Of a DNA stretch of 64,000 nt, positions 24,511 to 33,745 are shown piece by piece. Made by a program: the position numbers and the translations under genes. The notes under the pieces are model-generated. The model was not told where the DNA came from. It worked only from the letters and a program-made list of their open reading frames with translations, and did no database searches. The DNA is from Rhizobium sp. R635 (GTDB lineage Bacteria > Pseudomonadota > Alphaproteobacteria > Rhizobiales > Rhizobiaceae): contig NZ_LOKX01000019.1 in assembly GCF_002211285.1 (NCBI RefSeq), positions 1 through 64,000 on the forward strand, written 5' to 3'. The first letter of the stretch is position 1. Each line of letters starts with the position of its first letter.

Positions 24511-26967
24511 CTACCTCGGCAGCACATACTCCGCCGCCGATGGCAGCTCGACCACGGACCTGATATCTCCCGCATTGGCCGCCACGACCAGTTGATAGCT
24601 CCCCGCTTCTGCTCGGAAGGCGCCGGTCTCTATGTCGAAATAGGTAAGATCGCGCGGGGTGATCTTCAGCGTGGCGGTGCCGGTTTCGCCGGGTTGCAGC
24701 GAGAGCTTGGCGAAGGCGCGCAGTTCCTTGTCCGGGCGCTCCACCTTCGCCTTCGGCGAGCTGACATAGAGCTGCACCAGTTCCGAGCCGGGCCGGTCGC
24801 CTGTATTGGTGACGTCGACCCTGACGGTCACGCCTTCAGGACCCATTTCGCGTGCCGAGAGCCGCGGCTCGCTCCAGCGGAAACTCGTGTAGCCAAGGCC
24901 GAAGCCGAAGGGGAAGAGCGGCTCGACCCCGCGCGTATCGTGATGGCGGTAGCCGACGAAGACGCCTTCGCCGTAGCGCACATGCCCGTCCCTACCGGGA
25001 TAGACCAACGGATCGCCCGTGATGGCGGAGTTGTCGGCAAGCGCCTTCGGGAAGGTCTGCGGCAGGCGCCCGCCCGGCTCGGCATCGCCGAACAATACGT
25101 CGGCAACGGCATTGCCGAGTTCCTGGCCGGGATACCACATTTGCAGCACGGCGCGGACCTTGCCGAGCCAGGGCATTTCGATGGGACCGCCGGTTTGCAG
25201 CACGACCACTGTGTTGGCGTTAGCGGCGGCGACCTTCTCGATCAGCTCCTCCTGCCGGCCAGGCAGCCGCATGTCGGGCAGGTCAAGTCCTTCCGTATCC
25301 CACTCGCCGTCGCGGCCGACGAAGAGCAGCGCCACGTCGGCATTGCGGGCCGTTTCGACGGCGGCCTCGATATCGGCCTCGCCGAGCGGCTTTTCGACGC
25401 CGAAACGGACGGCGATGAGGTTGATCCCCTCCTCGCTCGCCGTGGACGGCTCATATTCGACGGTGATTTCGCAAGGCCGGCCCGCTTCGAGCGTCACGGT
25501 GCCGCGCTGTTCGTCATTGGCGGTGCCGAAATAATTCTCGCCGCGCGTCCAGCCCTCATGGCCGTCGACCATGAGCTCACCATCGACGAAGAGCCGCGCC
25601 AGCCCGGCATTGGTCATGCCGAAGACATGTTCGCCGCTCTTCTCCGGCGCATACTGCATCACCATCCGGGCCGAGAAATCGGCGGGATCGAGTTCGCCCG
25701 ACGGCAGCTCGAACCAGAAGAATTCGCCCTTGTCGACGATCTCGACATGAACGGGATTGCCCTTGCAGCCACGCCCCTTGAAATATTCGACGGTGATCTT
25801 TCCCTTGAACACATCGATCAGCCGGTTATGGCGGCAGCCGACGGCGTGGCTGATGCTGTTGGCATTGGAAAGGGCGGCGCGAATGCCTTCGAGCGGGCTC
25901 ACCGTATAATGCGCCGCGATCTGCGCGCTGCCGCCGCCCATGACGCGTGCGCTCACCGCATTCGGCCCGATGACGGCGATCCGGTCGAGCGAGGTCTTGG
26001 CAAGCGGCAGGATGCCGTCATTCCTAAGGAGGACCGCGCCTTCCGCGCCGAGACGCCGGATCAGCGCCCGGTCTTCCGGCAGGTCGATCGCCCGCTCCGT
26101 GAGATCGGGTTTGCTCTCGAATGCGCCGACCCGTTCGAGCAGCAGCAGCATGCGCCGCGCCGCAGCCTTCACCGTCGCAGCCTCCACCTTGCCTTCGCGC
26201 ACGGCCGCAACCAGCTTCTCGCCGCGGTCGCGCGCCGGGCCTGGCATTTCGAGATCGAGGCCGGCATTGATCGTTTCGGCCGTCGAATGCGAACCGAACC
26301 AGTCCGACATGACGATGCCGTCGAAGCCCCATTCCTCGCGCAGCACTTTGGTCAGCAGCCAGTGATGCTCGCTCGTATAGGTGCCGTTGAGCCGGTTATA
26401 GGAGGACATGACGGCCATGACGCCGGCGCGACGCACCGCCTGCTCGAAGGGCGGGAGATAGATTTCGCGCAGCGTCCGCTCGTCGATGTCGGACGACATG
26501 GTCTGCCGCTCGATCTCGGATTCATTGCCGGCGAAGTGTTTGATCGTCGCGGCGATCCCCTCGCCCTGCACGCCCTCGATATAGGCAACGGCGAGTTCCG
26601 ATGTCAGCATCGGATCTTCGGAATAACATTCGAAATTGCGGCCGTTGAGGCCGGAGCGGTGGATATTCACCGTCGGCGCGAGCAGCACGGCCGCTCCCTT
26701 GCTCTTGGCCTGGCGCGCAAGGGCAATCCCCATCTGCCTGACGAGATCGGGATTCCAGCTGGCGCCGAGCGCGATGGCGACGGGAAAGCAGGTTGCCTTG
26801 ACGCCTGCGACCAGCGAGCCCGCGCCGCGCGCGCCGTTCGGCCCGTCCGTCACCTTGATCTTCGGCACGCCGAGACGCTCGACGGGAACGGTCGTCCAGA
26901 AATCGGCACCTGACAGCAAGGAGACCTGCTCTTCGAGCGTCATCCTGTCGAGAATGGAATCGATCAT
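24511..26967 (-). CDS. Glycoside hydrolase family 3 beta-glucosidase with PA14 domain
   Basis: An 818-residue enzyme that releases terminal beta-linked sugars from oligosaccharides or glycosides. N-terminal TIM barrel (about 1-290) with KHFAGNE at 143-149 and nucleophile Asp222 in VMSDWFGSHS; a (alpha/beta)6 sandwich domain interrupted by a PA14 carbohydrate-binding domain (about 390-530); and a C-terminal fibronectin III-like domain (about 670-800). No signal peptide, so it acts in the cytoplasm on imported sugars. The ATG at 26967 follows GGGAGG. It is divergent from a TetR gene with a perfect palindrome between them, a likely control site. Aglycone specificity is unknown. Confidence 0.93.
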   Translation of the reverse strand: MIDSILDRMTLEEQVSLLSGADFWTTVPVERLGVPKIKVTDGPNGARGAGSLVAGVKATCFPVAIALGASWNPDLVRQMGIALARQAKSKGAAVLLAPTVNIHRSGLNGRNFECYSEDPMLTSELAVAYIEGVQGEGIAATIKHFAGNESEIERQTMSSDIDERTLREIYLPPFEQAVRRAGVMAVMSSYNRLNGTYTSEHHWLLTKVLREEWGFDGIVMSDWFGSHSTAETINAGLDLEMPGPARDRGEKLVAAVREGKVEAATVKAAARRMLLLLERVGAFESKPDLTERAIDLPEDRALIRRLGAEGAVLLRNDGILPLAKTSLDRIAVIGPNAVSARVMGGGSAQIAAHYTVSPLEGIRAALSNANSISHAVGCRHNRLIDVFKGKITVEYFKGRGCKGNPVHVEIVDKGEFFWFELPSGELDPADFSARMVMQYAPEKSGEHVFGMTNAGLARLFVDGELMVDGHEGWTRGENYFGTANDEQRGTVTLEAGRPCEITVEYEPSTASEEGINLIAVRFGVEKPLGEADIEAAVETARNADVALLFVGRDGEWDTEGLDLPDMRLPGRQEELIEKVAAANANTVVVLQTGGPIEMPWLGKVRAVLQMWYPGQELGNAVADVLFGDAEPGGRLPQTFPKALADNSAITGDPLVYPGRDGHVRYGEGVFVGYRHHDTRGVEPLFPFGFGLGYTSFRWSEPRLSAREMGPEGVTVRVDVTNTGDRPGSELVQLYVSSPKAKVERPDKELRAFAKLSLQPGETGTATLKITPRDLTYFDIETGAFRAEAGSYQLVVAANAGDIRSVVELPSAAEYVLPR

Positions 26968-27012
26968 GCAAACCTCCCGTTCAAAGATCGCGCGCATCGC
27001 GCCTGTTAAACC

Positions 27013-27028
27013 TACCGATTACTCGGTA
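27013..27028. promoter_or_regulatory. Candidate TetR operator palindrome
   Basis: TACCGA-ttac-TCGGTA is a perfect inverted repeat with a four-base spacer, 45 bases before the beta-glucosidase start and 109 before the TetR start. Position and symmetry fit an operator for the adjacent TetR protein; binding is inferred. Confidence 0.6.
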
Positions 27029-27137
27029 TTTTTAAGATGTCAAGCTGCCGGAGCTGATGTAAGAAAGAGCAGAGGGGATATCGGCCGGAGCATTGTGGAC
27101 CGGTGCATCGCCGCTAAAAAGGCCGACAGGAGAAACG

Positions 27138-27755
27138 ATGGCAGAACAGAAGGAAAAACGACCGCGCCGTTCCCGCAAGGGAGAGGAGCGCCGCGCGGAA
27201 ATCCTGGCGGCGGCGATGCGGCGCTTTGCCGAGGACGGCTACCAGAATGCCGCGATCGGCGATATCGCCCGGGATGTCGGCCTGTCCCTGCCCGGCCTGC
27301 TGCACCATTTCCCGACCAAGGTCGATCTGCTGCTCGCCATCCTTGCCAAGCGCGACCTCGATAGCGCCGATTTCATCGGGCACTACCGCTCCGATGTCCG
27401 CGGCCTGCTGAAGGGCATGGTCGAAATCTTCCGCCGCAACGCCGGAATGATCGAGGTTATTAGAGCTTTCGCCATCCTGAACGCCGAAAGCCTGATGAAG
27501 GACCACCCTGCCAAGGCGTGGTTTCTGGATCGCGCCACCGAGATGCAGAAGGATATCGCCGCGACCTTCGAGCGGGCGATCGCCGATGGCGCGATCGACA
27601 AGAGGATCGACAGCAAGGCGATGGCCGCCGAACTGATCGCCGTGATGGACGGCCTGCAGATGCTCTGGCTGCGCGATCCCGATCGTTTCGACATGGTCGG
27701 CGGCCTGGAAGCCTATGTCGGCCGGCTGCTGGCGAGCCTCGGCCTGGAGGGCTGA
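27138..27755 (+). CDS. TetR family transcriptional regulator
   Basis: A 205-residue repressor-type protein. The helix-turn-helix domain is at about 18-65 (ILAAAMRRFAEDGYQNAAIG then DIARDVGLSLPGLLHHFPTK), with a helical ligand-binding domain after it. A Lys/Arg-rich N-terminal tail precedes the domain. AGGAG lies five bases before the ATG at 27138; an earlier in-frame ATG at 27093 has none. It is divergent from the GH3 beta-glucosidase and probably controls it, perhaps responding to a sugar or aglycone. Its last 43 bases overlap the end of the convergent hydrolase gene. Confidence 0.9.
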   Translation: MAEQKEKRPRRSRKGEERRAEILAAAMRRFAEDGYQNAAIGDIARDVGLSLPGLLHHFPTKVDLLLAILAKRDLDSADFIGHYRSDVRGLLKGMVEIFRRNAGMIEVIRAFAILNAESLMKDHPAKAWFLDRATEMQKDIAATFERAIADGAIDKRIDSKAMAAELIAVMDGLQMLWLRDPDRFDMVGGLEAYVGRLLASLGLEG

Positions 27756-28597
27756 ATTCGCTCTTCATCGAAGCGCCTGAGCCAGATCATGATGCGGCTG
27801 ACGGCCTCGTGATATCGTTGCCCGACCAACAAGCCCGTATGCGTCGTGCCCCCAAGACCGAGATACTCGCCGCCGATGTGCCGGGCCGTCGCCTGCCCTC
27901 GCCGGTCGCCGGCTTCATCATTGACGGCTGAAATGACGAGACTGGGGCAGGTGATCTTGCCGCCGTCGATGGAAATCCCCTCGGCTCCGAAGTGAAAGGA
28001 AAAGGCGCCGAAGGCCTTTCCCGATTCCATGGACAGGTACTTCCGCTGGAAGGCGATATCGTCGGGTGTTTCATCGGCGCTGCATTGCTCGTCGCGCACC
28101 GGTGCGGGAACGACGAGGCCGGGCGCCTCAGGCGCTAGATCCTGATAGGGCACTTCGTCATGCACTTGCCTGGAGATGCTGGAATCGATCAGCACCAGTC
28201 CGGCAATCCCGAGGCTTTCGGCCAGTTTCTGGCTGAGGATTCCGCCCATGCTGAATCCGATCACGATGGGAGCGGCGGCACATCCCCCGGCGATTGCGGA
28301 GACCGCCTCACGAATGTCTTCCAGATAGTCTTCGAATTCGACCGTCGTGAAATCGACCGACCGGCTTTTGTAGTGGCCTCGCAGATTGATGCAGTAGGAG
28401 TCCCATCCCGCCGCCATGAAATGCGGGATATATTTGCTCCACATCCAGCTGCCGGTGAAGGCGCCATGGACAAAGAGCAGAGGCGGTCGGCCGGCTTCAT
28501 CCGGGCCACCGTTCCCGGGGAAGATTTCCAGGAACAGGTCGTTCTCTCCGACATATCTCGCCGTATGCTCCGGCAATTCTCTTGCATAGTACCGCAT
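27713..28597 (-). CDS. Alpha/beta hydrolase
   Basis: A 294-residue cytoplasmic hydrolase. Seen: oxyanion region LLFVHGAFTGSWMW near residue 42, nucleophile elbow GFSMGG near 115, acid region SAVNDEAGDR near 228 and His in GTTHTGLLV near 252. The catalytic triad looks complete. Substrate unknown (esterase, lipase or epoxide hydrolase are all possible). It is divergent from a LysR gene, a usual regulator-target pair. GGAG lies eight bases before ATG 28597. Its 3' end overlaps the convergent tetR gene by 43 bases. Confidence 0.85.
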   Translation of the reverse strand: MRYYARELPEHTARYVGENDLFLEIFPGNGGPDEAGRPPLLFVHGAFTGSWMWSKYIPHFMAAGWDSYCINLRGHYKSRSVDFTTVEFEDYLEDIREAVSAIAGGCAAAPIVIGFSMGGILSQKLAESLGIAGLVLIDSSISRQVHDEVPYQDLAPEAPGLVVPAPVRDEQCSADETPDDIAFQRKYLSMESGKAFGAFSFHFGAEGISIDGGKITCPSLVISAVNDEAGDRRGQATARHIGGEYLGLGGTTHTGLLVGQRYHEAVSRIMIWLRRFDEERIQPSRPRLASSRPT

Positions 28598-28634
28598 GCC
28601 ATCCACTCCTTCATCCCCGGTCCTGCTTTCCGAG

Positions 28635-28649
28635 ACAAAGGATATTTGT
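28635..28649. promoter_or_regulatory. Candidate LysR-type binding dyad
   Basis: ACAAA-ggata-TTTGT is a perfect inverted repeat with a five-base spacer in the 122-base gap between the divergent hydrolase and lysR genes. The size fits a LysR-type recognition site; function is inferred from position. Confidence 0.45.
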
Positions 28650-28719
28650 TACGCAATGTTGATCAATCGCCGTGCATGGACTTACATAAAGGACAAAATG
28701 TCTCCAATCGGATCTTGCC

Positions 28720-29643
28720 ATGGATAGTCTCACGAGCGTCTTCGCCTTCGTTCATGCGGCTGAACAGCAGAGTTACGTCGGAGCCGCGCGCATTGCCGGC
28801 GTTTCGCCGTCCGCGATCGGCAAAGCGGTGGCGCGTCTCGAAAGCCGGCTCGGCGTGCGGCTCTTCAACCGCACGACCCGCAGCATCAGCCTGACCGAGG
28901 AAGGGGTGGTCCTCTACGAGCGCTACAAGCGCATCATCGACGATATGCAGGACGCGGAGGCAACCCTGTCGAAAAGCCGGGAAAGCCCAAGGGGCCGCCT
29001 GCGCGTCAGCGTCCCGCATATCGTCGGGCATCATCTGCTGATGCCGATGCTGCCGGCCTTTGCCGAGCGCTTCCCGGAAGTCGAACTGGATGTGGATTTC
29101 GAAGACAGGGTCATAGACCTGATTGCGGAGGGTCTGGACGTCGTGGTGCGGAGCGGCGAGCTTGCCGATGCGCGGCTGATCGCCCGTCCTCTCGGCGACC
29201 AGCATTTCGTCGTGTGCGGCAGTCCCGATTATTTCGAGCGCCATGGACGGCCTGAGACGCCGGGCGATCTCTTCAGGCATGCCTGCATTCACTTCAAATA
29301 CCCCTCCAGCGGCCGCGTCGCGCCCTGGGCATTCAGCGCGCCGTACGAGCGGCTGCTTCTGCCGAAAAGCCTGACATTCAACAACACGGATGCGGGGCTG
29401 CGGGCAGCACAGGATGGTTTGGGCCTCGCCCACCTGCCCGTTTATGTCGCGCAATCCGCCCTGCGGGCAGGGTCGCTCATCCCCGTCCTCACCGCCTTCA
29501 TGGTGCCCTTCGGCTCGCTCTCGCTCGTCTGGCCGTCGAACCGCCAGCTTTCGCGGAAGGTCCGCGCTTTCGTGGATTTCGTCGTCGAAAACTGCGCCGC
29601 CCGGCCCGACGCCTTTCGGCCCGCGGCCAGCCTGTCGCGCTGA
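28720..29643 (+). CDS. LysR family transcriptional regulator
   Basis: A 307-residue LTTR. The winged helix-turn-helix is at about 1-60 (FVHAAEQQSYVGAARIAGVS, then LESRLGVRLFNRTTRSISLT), followed by a coiled linker and the periplasmic-binding-protein-like effector domain (about 90-295). It is most like the DsdC/AaeR/PA-type group that ends with GRLRVSVP after the linker. Divergent from the alpha/beta hydrolase gene, its probable target. Its 3' end lies antisense to the apparent lost C-terminus of the next gene. Confidence 0.9.
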   Translation: MDSLTSVFAFVHAAEQQSYVGAARIAGVSPSAIGKAVARLESRLGVRLFNRTTRSISLTEEGVVLYERYKRIIDDMQDAEATLSKSRESPRGRLRVSVPHIVGHHLLMPMLPAFAERFPEVELDVDFEDRVIDLIAEGLDVVVRSGELADARLIARPLGDQHFVVCGSPDYFERHGRPETPGDLFRHACIHFKYPSSGRVAPWAFSAPYERLLLPKSLTFNNTDAGLRAAQDGLGLAHLPVYVAQSALRAGSLIPVLTAFMVPFGSLSLVWPSNRQLSRKVRAFVDFVVENCAARPDAFRPAASLSR

Positions 29644-29673
29644 TCTTGCTCATAACGCTGGAGGCGTTGACGC

Positions 29674-30609
29674 TCAGCCACAGTTCCAGCTTGATCTCGG
29701 ACCTGCCGATGCGGTCGAAGCGGATGATGTTTGCGGGATGCGGGAATCTGCCGGCGCCAGCCAGCGGTCTGCCGAAAAATACGCCCTGGTTCTTGCCTGC
29801 GAACCTGGAGCCGCCCTGAGGCCAAGGGCAAAATTAAAGCTGTTTTCGCTGCCGGCTTCGCGCGTGAAGCTGAGATAAGAGCCGAACCGTTCCGTTTCGA
29901 CATGGCGAAGGCTTCGGATCGATGCAAGCGTATCTTCAAAATCACGCCAGCACGCGTGCTTCACGATGATCTCGAAAATGCGCAGGACATCAGGGGCGAG
30001 GCGCCCCTCGGCATCCACCTTCGGCCCGACGATCTTGGCGCGGATCTCGACGATATCGCCCATTTCGTTTCCGCGAACCCTGAGGAATGTCGAACTGAGC
30101 GGCCGCACCTCATCTCGTTCGTAGATGCGCTGGAAATAACATTCATAATCGCGATTGCGCATCGATGCGGCCTTCCACTCGCTCACCTCGATGCCGGCCT
30201 CTCGAAGCGCGCCGCAAATATTGGCGCCGGGGACCAGCCACACCCGCAGAAACTGACTTGCCAAATCGAGCTTCGGCAGCTCGATCAGATGCCGCGATAT
30301 GGATATCGGCGGAAGAGGCAAAGGAGCAGGCGGATCGGCGCGGACGGCTATGTCAGGTGATCGGGCAGTCTTGTCGACAGCCCGATCCTCAAAGGCTCCA
30401 ACCGAAGCATCGGAGTGACGGATCTCACGATAAAAGACAGCGATGCCTGCGAAGAGCAGAACGAAGATGAAAAGCGCCGGCCAAAACAGCCAGCGACGGC
30501 TGTTCTGCAATGAGAACTTCCACTTCCAGGGTGGGCTGCCACGAGGAAGGCCGACTGCTGACAACACTTTACCCACGGCGTCACCTCGCAAACCTGCGAC
30601 CAACGGCAT
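29674..30609 (-). pseudogene. Membrane-anchored hypothetical protein, probably frameshifted near its 3' end
   Basis: As read, a 311-residue protein with a basic N-terminus, one membrane helix (about 44-62), a Pro-rich linker and an extracytoplasmic domain containing LRVWLVPGANICGALREAGI and VEIRAKIVGPKVDAEGRL. It may belong to the rhizobial DUF6030 group (low certainty). From about 29820 downward the frame loses G/C third positions and turns Ser/Ala-rich, whereas the frame one base over reads smoothly (KNQGVFFGRPLAGAGR, then SEIKLELWLSVNAS). A one-base deletion near 29815-29830 would explain this. Start is uncertain: ATG at 30609 has no ribosome binding site. Sequencing error is possible. Confidence 0.6.
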
Positions 30610-30740
30610 TGGTCGGCGCACGGCCAATCAGCCCCCTGCGGCGCATCCTTCTGAGGCGAGCTACGATGTGAAAGCGGGTGCACTCGACTCATCTTCGACA
30701 CCCGCGATTCTGATGTCGAGTATATTAGCCGTCAAGCAAG

Positions 30741-30776
30741 AACCTCGGAGTAGGGAGTCGACAACCCGAGGTTTTT
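30741..30776. terminator. Hairpin with eight-bp stem downstream of the chemoreceptor gene
   Basis: AACCTCGG (30741-30748) pairs perfectly with CCGAGGTT (30766-30773). On the plus strand a T run follows; on the minus strand, the direction of the chemoreceptor gene, the tail is less T-rich, so termination efficiency there is uncertain. Confidence 0.5.
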
Positions 30777-30826
30777 CCCCGGGATGCCAGTCTGTCGCGC
30801 TGATCCGTCTTCGCGGCCGCCTCTCC

Positions 30827-32863
30827 TCAGAACTCCTCCCACGACGATGCGGCAGCCGCCGTTGCTGCTTTCGAGCCGAAGGCGCCGGCGAGTTTGCGGC
30901 CGAGGGCGCGCGCCGGCGAGGGTGCCGGGCGGCTTTGCGATGTGATGGCGCGCGGCGCCGTCTGGGCGGCATCGAGCTTGAAGCGGGCAATCAGGCGGGC
31001 GAGATTTGCAGCCTCCTCCGCCAGCCGGTTTGCCGCCGCCGTCGATTCCTCCACCATCGCCGCGTTCTGCTGCGTCATCTGATCCATCTGGTTGACGGCG
31101 GTCGAGACTTCGGAAAGCCCGGTCGACTGCTCGCGTGCGGCCGTGGCGATCGAGCGTACATGCTCGTCGATCTTGACGACCTGGCCCTGGATGTCGCCCA
31201 GCGCTTCGCCGGTCGCCGTCACCAGCTTCACGCCGGTATGGACTTCTTCGCTGGAGCGGTTGATCAGCACCTTGATATCCTTGGCCGCATTGGCCGAACG
31301 CTGCGCCAGTTCGCGCACCTCCTGGGCGACGACGGCAAAACCCTTGCCGGCCTCGCCGGCGCGCGCCGCCTCGACACCGGCATTGAGCGCCAGAAGATTG
31401 GTCTGGAAGGCGATCTCGTCGATGACGCTGATGATCTTGCCGATTTCGCCCGAGGCCTGCTCGATCCGCCCCATGGCCGAAACGGCCTGGCTGACGACGG
31501 CGCTCGACTGCCCGGTGCTTCTCTTCGCCTCGTCCACCATATGGCTGGCTTCCGATGCGCGCTCGGTCGAATGCTTCACCGCGACGGTAATCTCTTCGAG
31601 CGCCGAGGAGGTTTCCTCGAGCGAGGCCGCCTGCTGCTCGGTGCGCTGCGACAGATCGCCGGAGGCGGTCCGCATCTCGCCGGCGCCGCCATTGATGATG
31701 TCGACGGCCGCGCGCACCTCACCGAGCACCGAGCGCAGGTTGCTCATCGTCGTATCGACGTTTTCCTTGAGCGCGCCGAAGGCGCCCTGGAATTCGCCCT
31801 TCATGTTTTCGCCCAGGTCGCCATCGGCGAGTGCGGCAATCACGCGGCAGGTCTCGGCAATACCGCGATCGACTGCGGCGACGAGTTCATTGACGCCGGA
31901 TGCGAATTGATTGAGATCCTCGTAGCCATATTCCGCGACGGCGCGGTGCGTGAAGTCGCCAGCAACAGCCGCGGTGATGACGGCATCGACGTTCCTTTGC
32001 ATTTCGACGACCTTCGCGCGCTTGCCCGCGCCGGCGGCGTCGAGTTCGCGAACCTTGATGCCGTTCTGCTTGAAGATCTCAACGGCACGGGCCATCTGGC
32101 CGATTTCGTCGCGCCTCCTGGCGAAGGGGATGCCGGCGTCGAGATTGCCTTTTGCAAGGTCGCTCATGCTTTCGGTGATCTCGCTGATCGGCTTTGCAAT
32201 CGTCCGAGCGCCGAACACAGCGGCGGCGATCAGCGTGATGATGGTGAGCAAGCCGATGCCGAGATTGAGGTAGAGAACGAGAGCCGCTGCGGCATTCGCC
32301 TCCTCCTCAGCCTTGGCAGCCATCGTCTTTACTGCTTCCACGCCTTCATCGATCAGCTTGGACGCGTCACCCGAAACTGCCAGCAGTTTTGCCTGTGCGT
32401 CGTTCTCCTTTGCATCGAGAGAAGTGTCACCGGCTTTGAGGGCAAGCTTTCCCTTGATGATTTCGGCCATATCGCCGGTCGCTGCAAAGAGACTATCGCT
32501 CAGCGCTTTGAGCTTGACGATCCGATCCCGGTTGACCTGCATACGCAGCCCAGCCATGGCATCATCGAGGTACTTCATAGCCGATTGATGGCGCGCGGCG
32601 ATATAGTCAGTCGCCTTGGCAATGTCATCGGTGGATTTGGCGAGACGCAGATCGCGCACACCCACCTGCAGGCCGCGCAGTGAAGCCTTGGCATCGACCA
32701 GATCGCGCGAAACGATCAACTGACCTTCCTGATATTTTGCACGTTCGCGGACGTGTTGACCGCCCTGCCAGGTGGTCAGGAGCATGACTGCCACCAGGAA
32801 GATACCGATGCCGGAAAGCGTGGCCAATTTGATGCTGATGCGCGAAAAGATGCTTGCGGGCAT
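30827..32863 (-). CDS. Methyl-accepting chemotaxis protein
   Basis: A 678-residue transmembrane chemoreceptor. Membrane helix 1 (about 11-32), a four-helix-bundle-like periplasmic sensor (about 33-190), membrane helix 2 (about 195-218), HAMP (about 218-270), a second HAMP-like segment, and the signalling domain with the conserved hairpin tip [20 protein letters not shown]. The last residues SSWEEF resemble the xWxxF tether that recruits the methyltransferase CheR to high-abundance receptors. AGGA lies seven bases before ATG 32863. No che genes are next to it, so it feeds a chemotaxis system encoded elsewhere; the ligand is unknown. Confidence 0.94.
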   Translation of the reverse strand: MPASIFSRISIKLATLSGIGIFLVAVMLLTTWQGGQHVRERAKYQEGQLIVSRDLVDAKASLRGLQVGVRDLRLAKSTDDIAKATDYIAARHQSAMKYLDDAMAGLRMQVNRDRIVKLKALSDSLFAATGDMAEIIKGKLALKAGDTSLDAKENDAQAKLLAVSGDASKLIDEGVEAVKTMAAKAEEEANAAAALVLYLNLGIGLLTIITLIAAAVFGARTIAKPISEITESMSDLAKGNLDAGIPFARRRDEIGQMARAVEIFKQNGIKVRELDAAGAGKRAKVVEMQRNVDAVITAAVAGDFTHRAVAEYGYEDLNQFASGVNELVAAVDRGIAETCRVIAALADGDLGENMKGEFQGAFGALKENVDTTMSNLRSVLGEVRAAVDIINGGAGEMRTASGDLSQRTEQQAASLEETSSALEEITVAVKHSTERASEASHMVDEAKRSTGQSSAVVSQAVSAMGRIEQASGEIGKIISVIDEIAFQTNLLALNAGVEAARAGEAGKGFAVVAQEVRELAQRSANAAKDIKVLINRSSEEVHTGVKLVTATGEALGDIQGQVVKIDEHVRSIATAAREQSTGLSEVSTAVNQMDQMTQQNAAMVEESTAAANRLAEEAANLARLIARFKLDAAQTAPRAITSQSRPAPSPARALGRKLAGAFGSKAATAAAASSWEEF

Positions 32864-33160
32864 GTATAGTTCCTGCTTGGCGGCAACAGGAGTCTTCATA
32901 TCCCCGGCTGGCTACGAATAGGCGGCCGACATCATTCGACCGAAACATCTGCGGCCGGCTTTTCGAGATCACCTTACCGTTGAGGGAGAACGGTTTTGCC
33001 ATGCCTGAGCCGGCTAACAGATCAATAAAAATCTAATAAAAAGTTCACTTTTCCCGCGCCCGCAACTTGGATGCGCAATTGGGATAGTGATTGCTGGAAG
33101 TGGATATGGCTGGCGGTCGCTCTTCCGTGTTGCCGAAAGCCTCTTCTCATCGATTGGACA

Positions 33161-33745
33161 TCAATTCCCGTCTACAACGGTAACATGCAAGGTATCCAGT
33201 ATGGGCACAAGTGCGGACAAACGGATGAGATCCAATGCGGGACCATCGGCATCGAGGCTCGCCGTGGCACGGTCATAGACGGCAACGCATTGCTTGTTGG
33301 TGATCCGGGACATGTAGAGGATGCCGTCGAAATCGGTGCGATCGTAGATTTCCTGGCTGAGCCGGCGTCCGCTCGTCTGCGCCCTTGCCCGAACGGCATC
33401 CGTCGCAACCCCGAGCAGGTTTGCCCCTTCGTAGCGCAGGTCGAGCAGGAAAAGCGGATTGGGATTTCGCACAGCCGCGATCGAATAGCGGTCGAATTCC
33501 TCCCGCAGGATCAATCGCTCGGCCTTGCCCTGAAACCGGTCGCGAATAATCGTTTCCGCCACCGCCGTCATGGGATCCTGAGCGAGATAGAGCAGCCGGA
33601 ACTTATCCTTGGGGCTTGAAAAACGCGTCTTGCCGAAGCCCATGCCCAACGGCGTCGCCGCATGGGCGCGCGCAATGATCCTGACATAGCCGGTCATATC
33701 GGCGCGGACGGCGAGGCGTTGCAGAACTGATTTGTCGAGCGTCAT
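33161..33745 (-). CDS. RES domain toxin
   Basis: A 194-residue RES-family protein, the toxin of a type II toxin-antitoxin pair. Characterised members degrade or modify NAD+ in the manner of ADP-ribosyltransferases. Seen: GYVRIIARAHAATPLGMGFG, the conserved Arg in TRFSSP, LLYLAQDPMTAVAETIIRD with the conserved Glu, and DFDGILYMSRI near the end. The start overlaps the antitoxin stop by four bases (ATGA), giving the usual antitoxin-first order. A longer in-frame extension upstream lies inside the antitoxin gene and is not used. Confidence 0.9.
   Translation of the reverse strand: MTLDKSVLQRLAVRADMTGYVRIIARAHAATPLGMGFGKTRFSSPKDKFRLLYLAQDPMTAVAETIIRDRFQGKAERLILREEFDRYSIAAVRNPNPLFLLDLRYEGANLLGVATDAVRARAQTSGRRLSQEIYDRTDFDGILYMSRITNKQCVAVYDRATASLDADGPALDLIRLSALVPILDTLHVTVVDGN

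Noticed and set aside
24592..26913. A 773-codon plus-strand frame opposite the beta-glucosidase
   Set aside because: The minus strand encodes an intact GH3 enzyme with catalytic motifs; the opposite frame has no recognisable domain and arises from G/C codon bias.
30443..32683. A 746-codon plus-strand frame opposite the chemoreceptor
   Set aside because: Antisense of a chemoreceptor with all conserved segments; no domain of its own.
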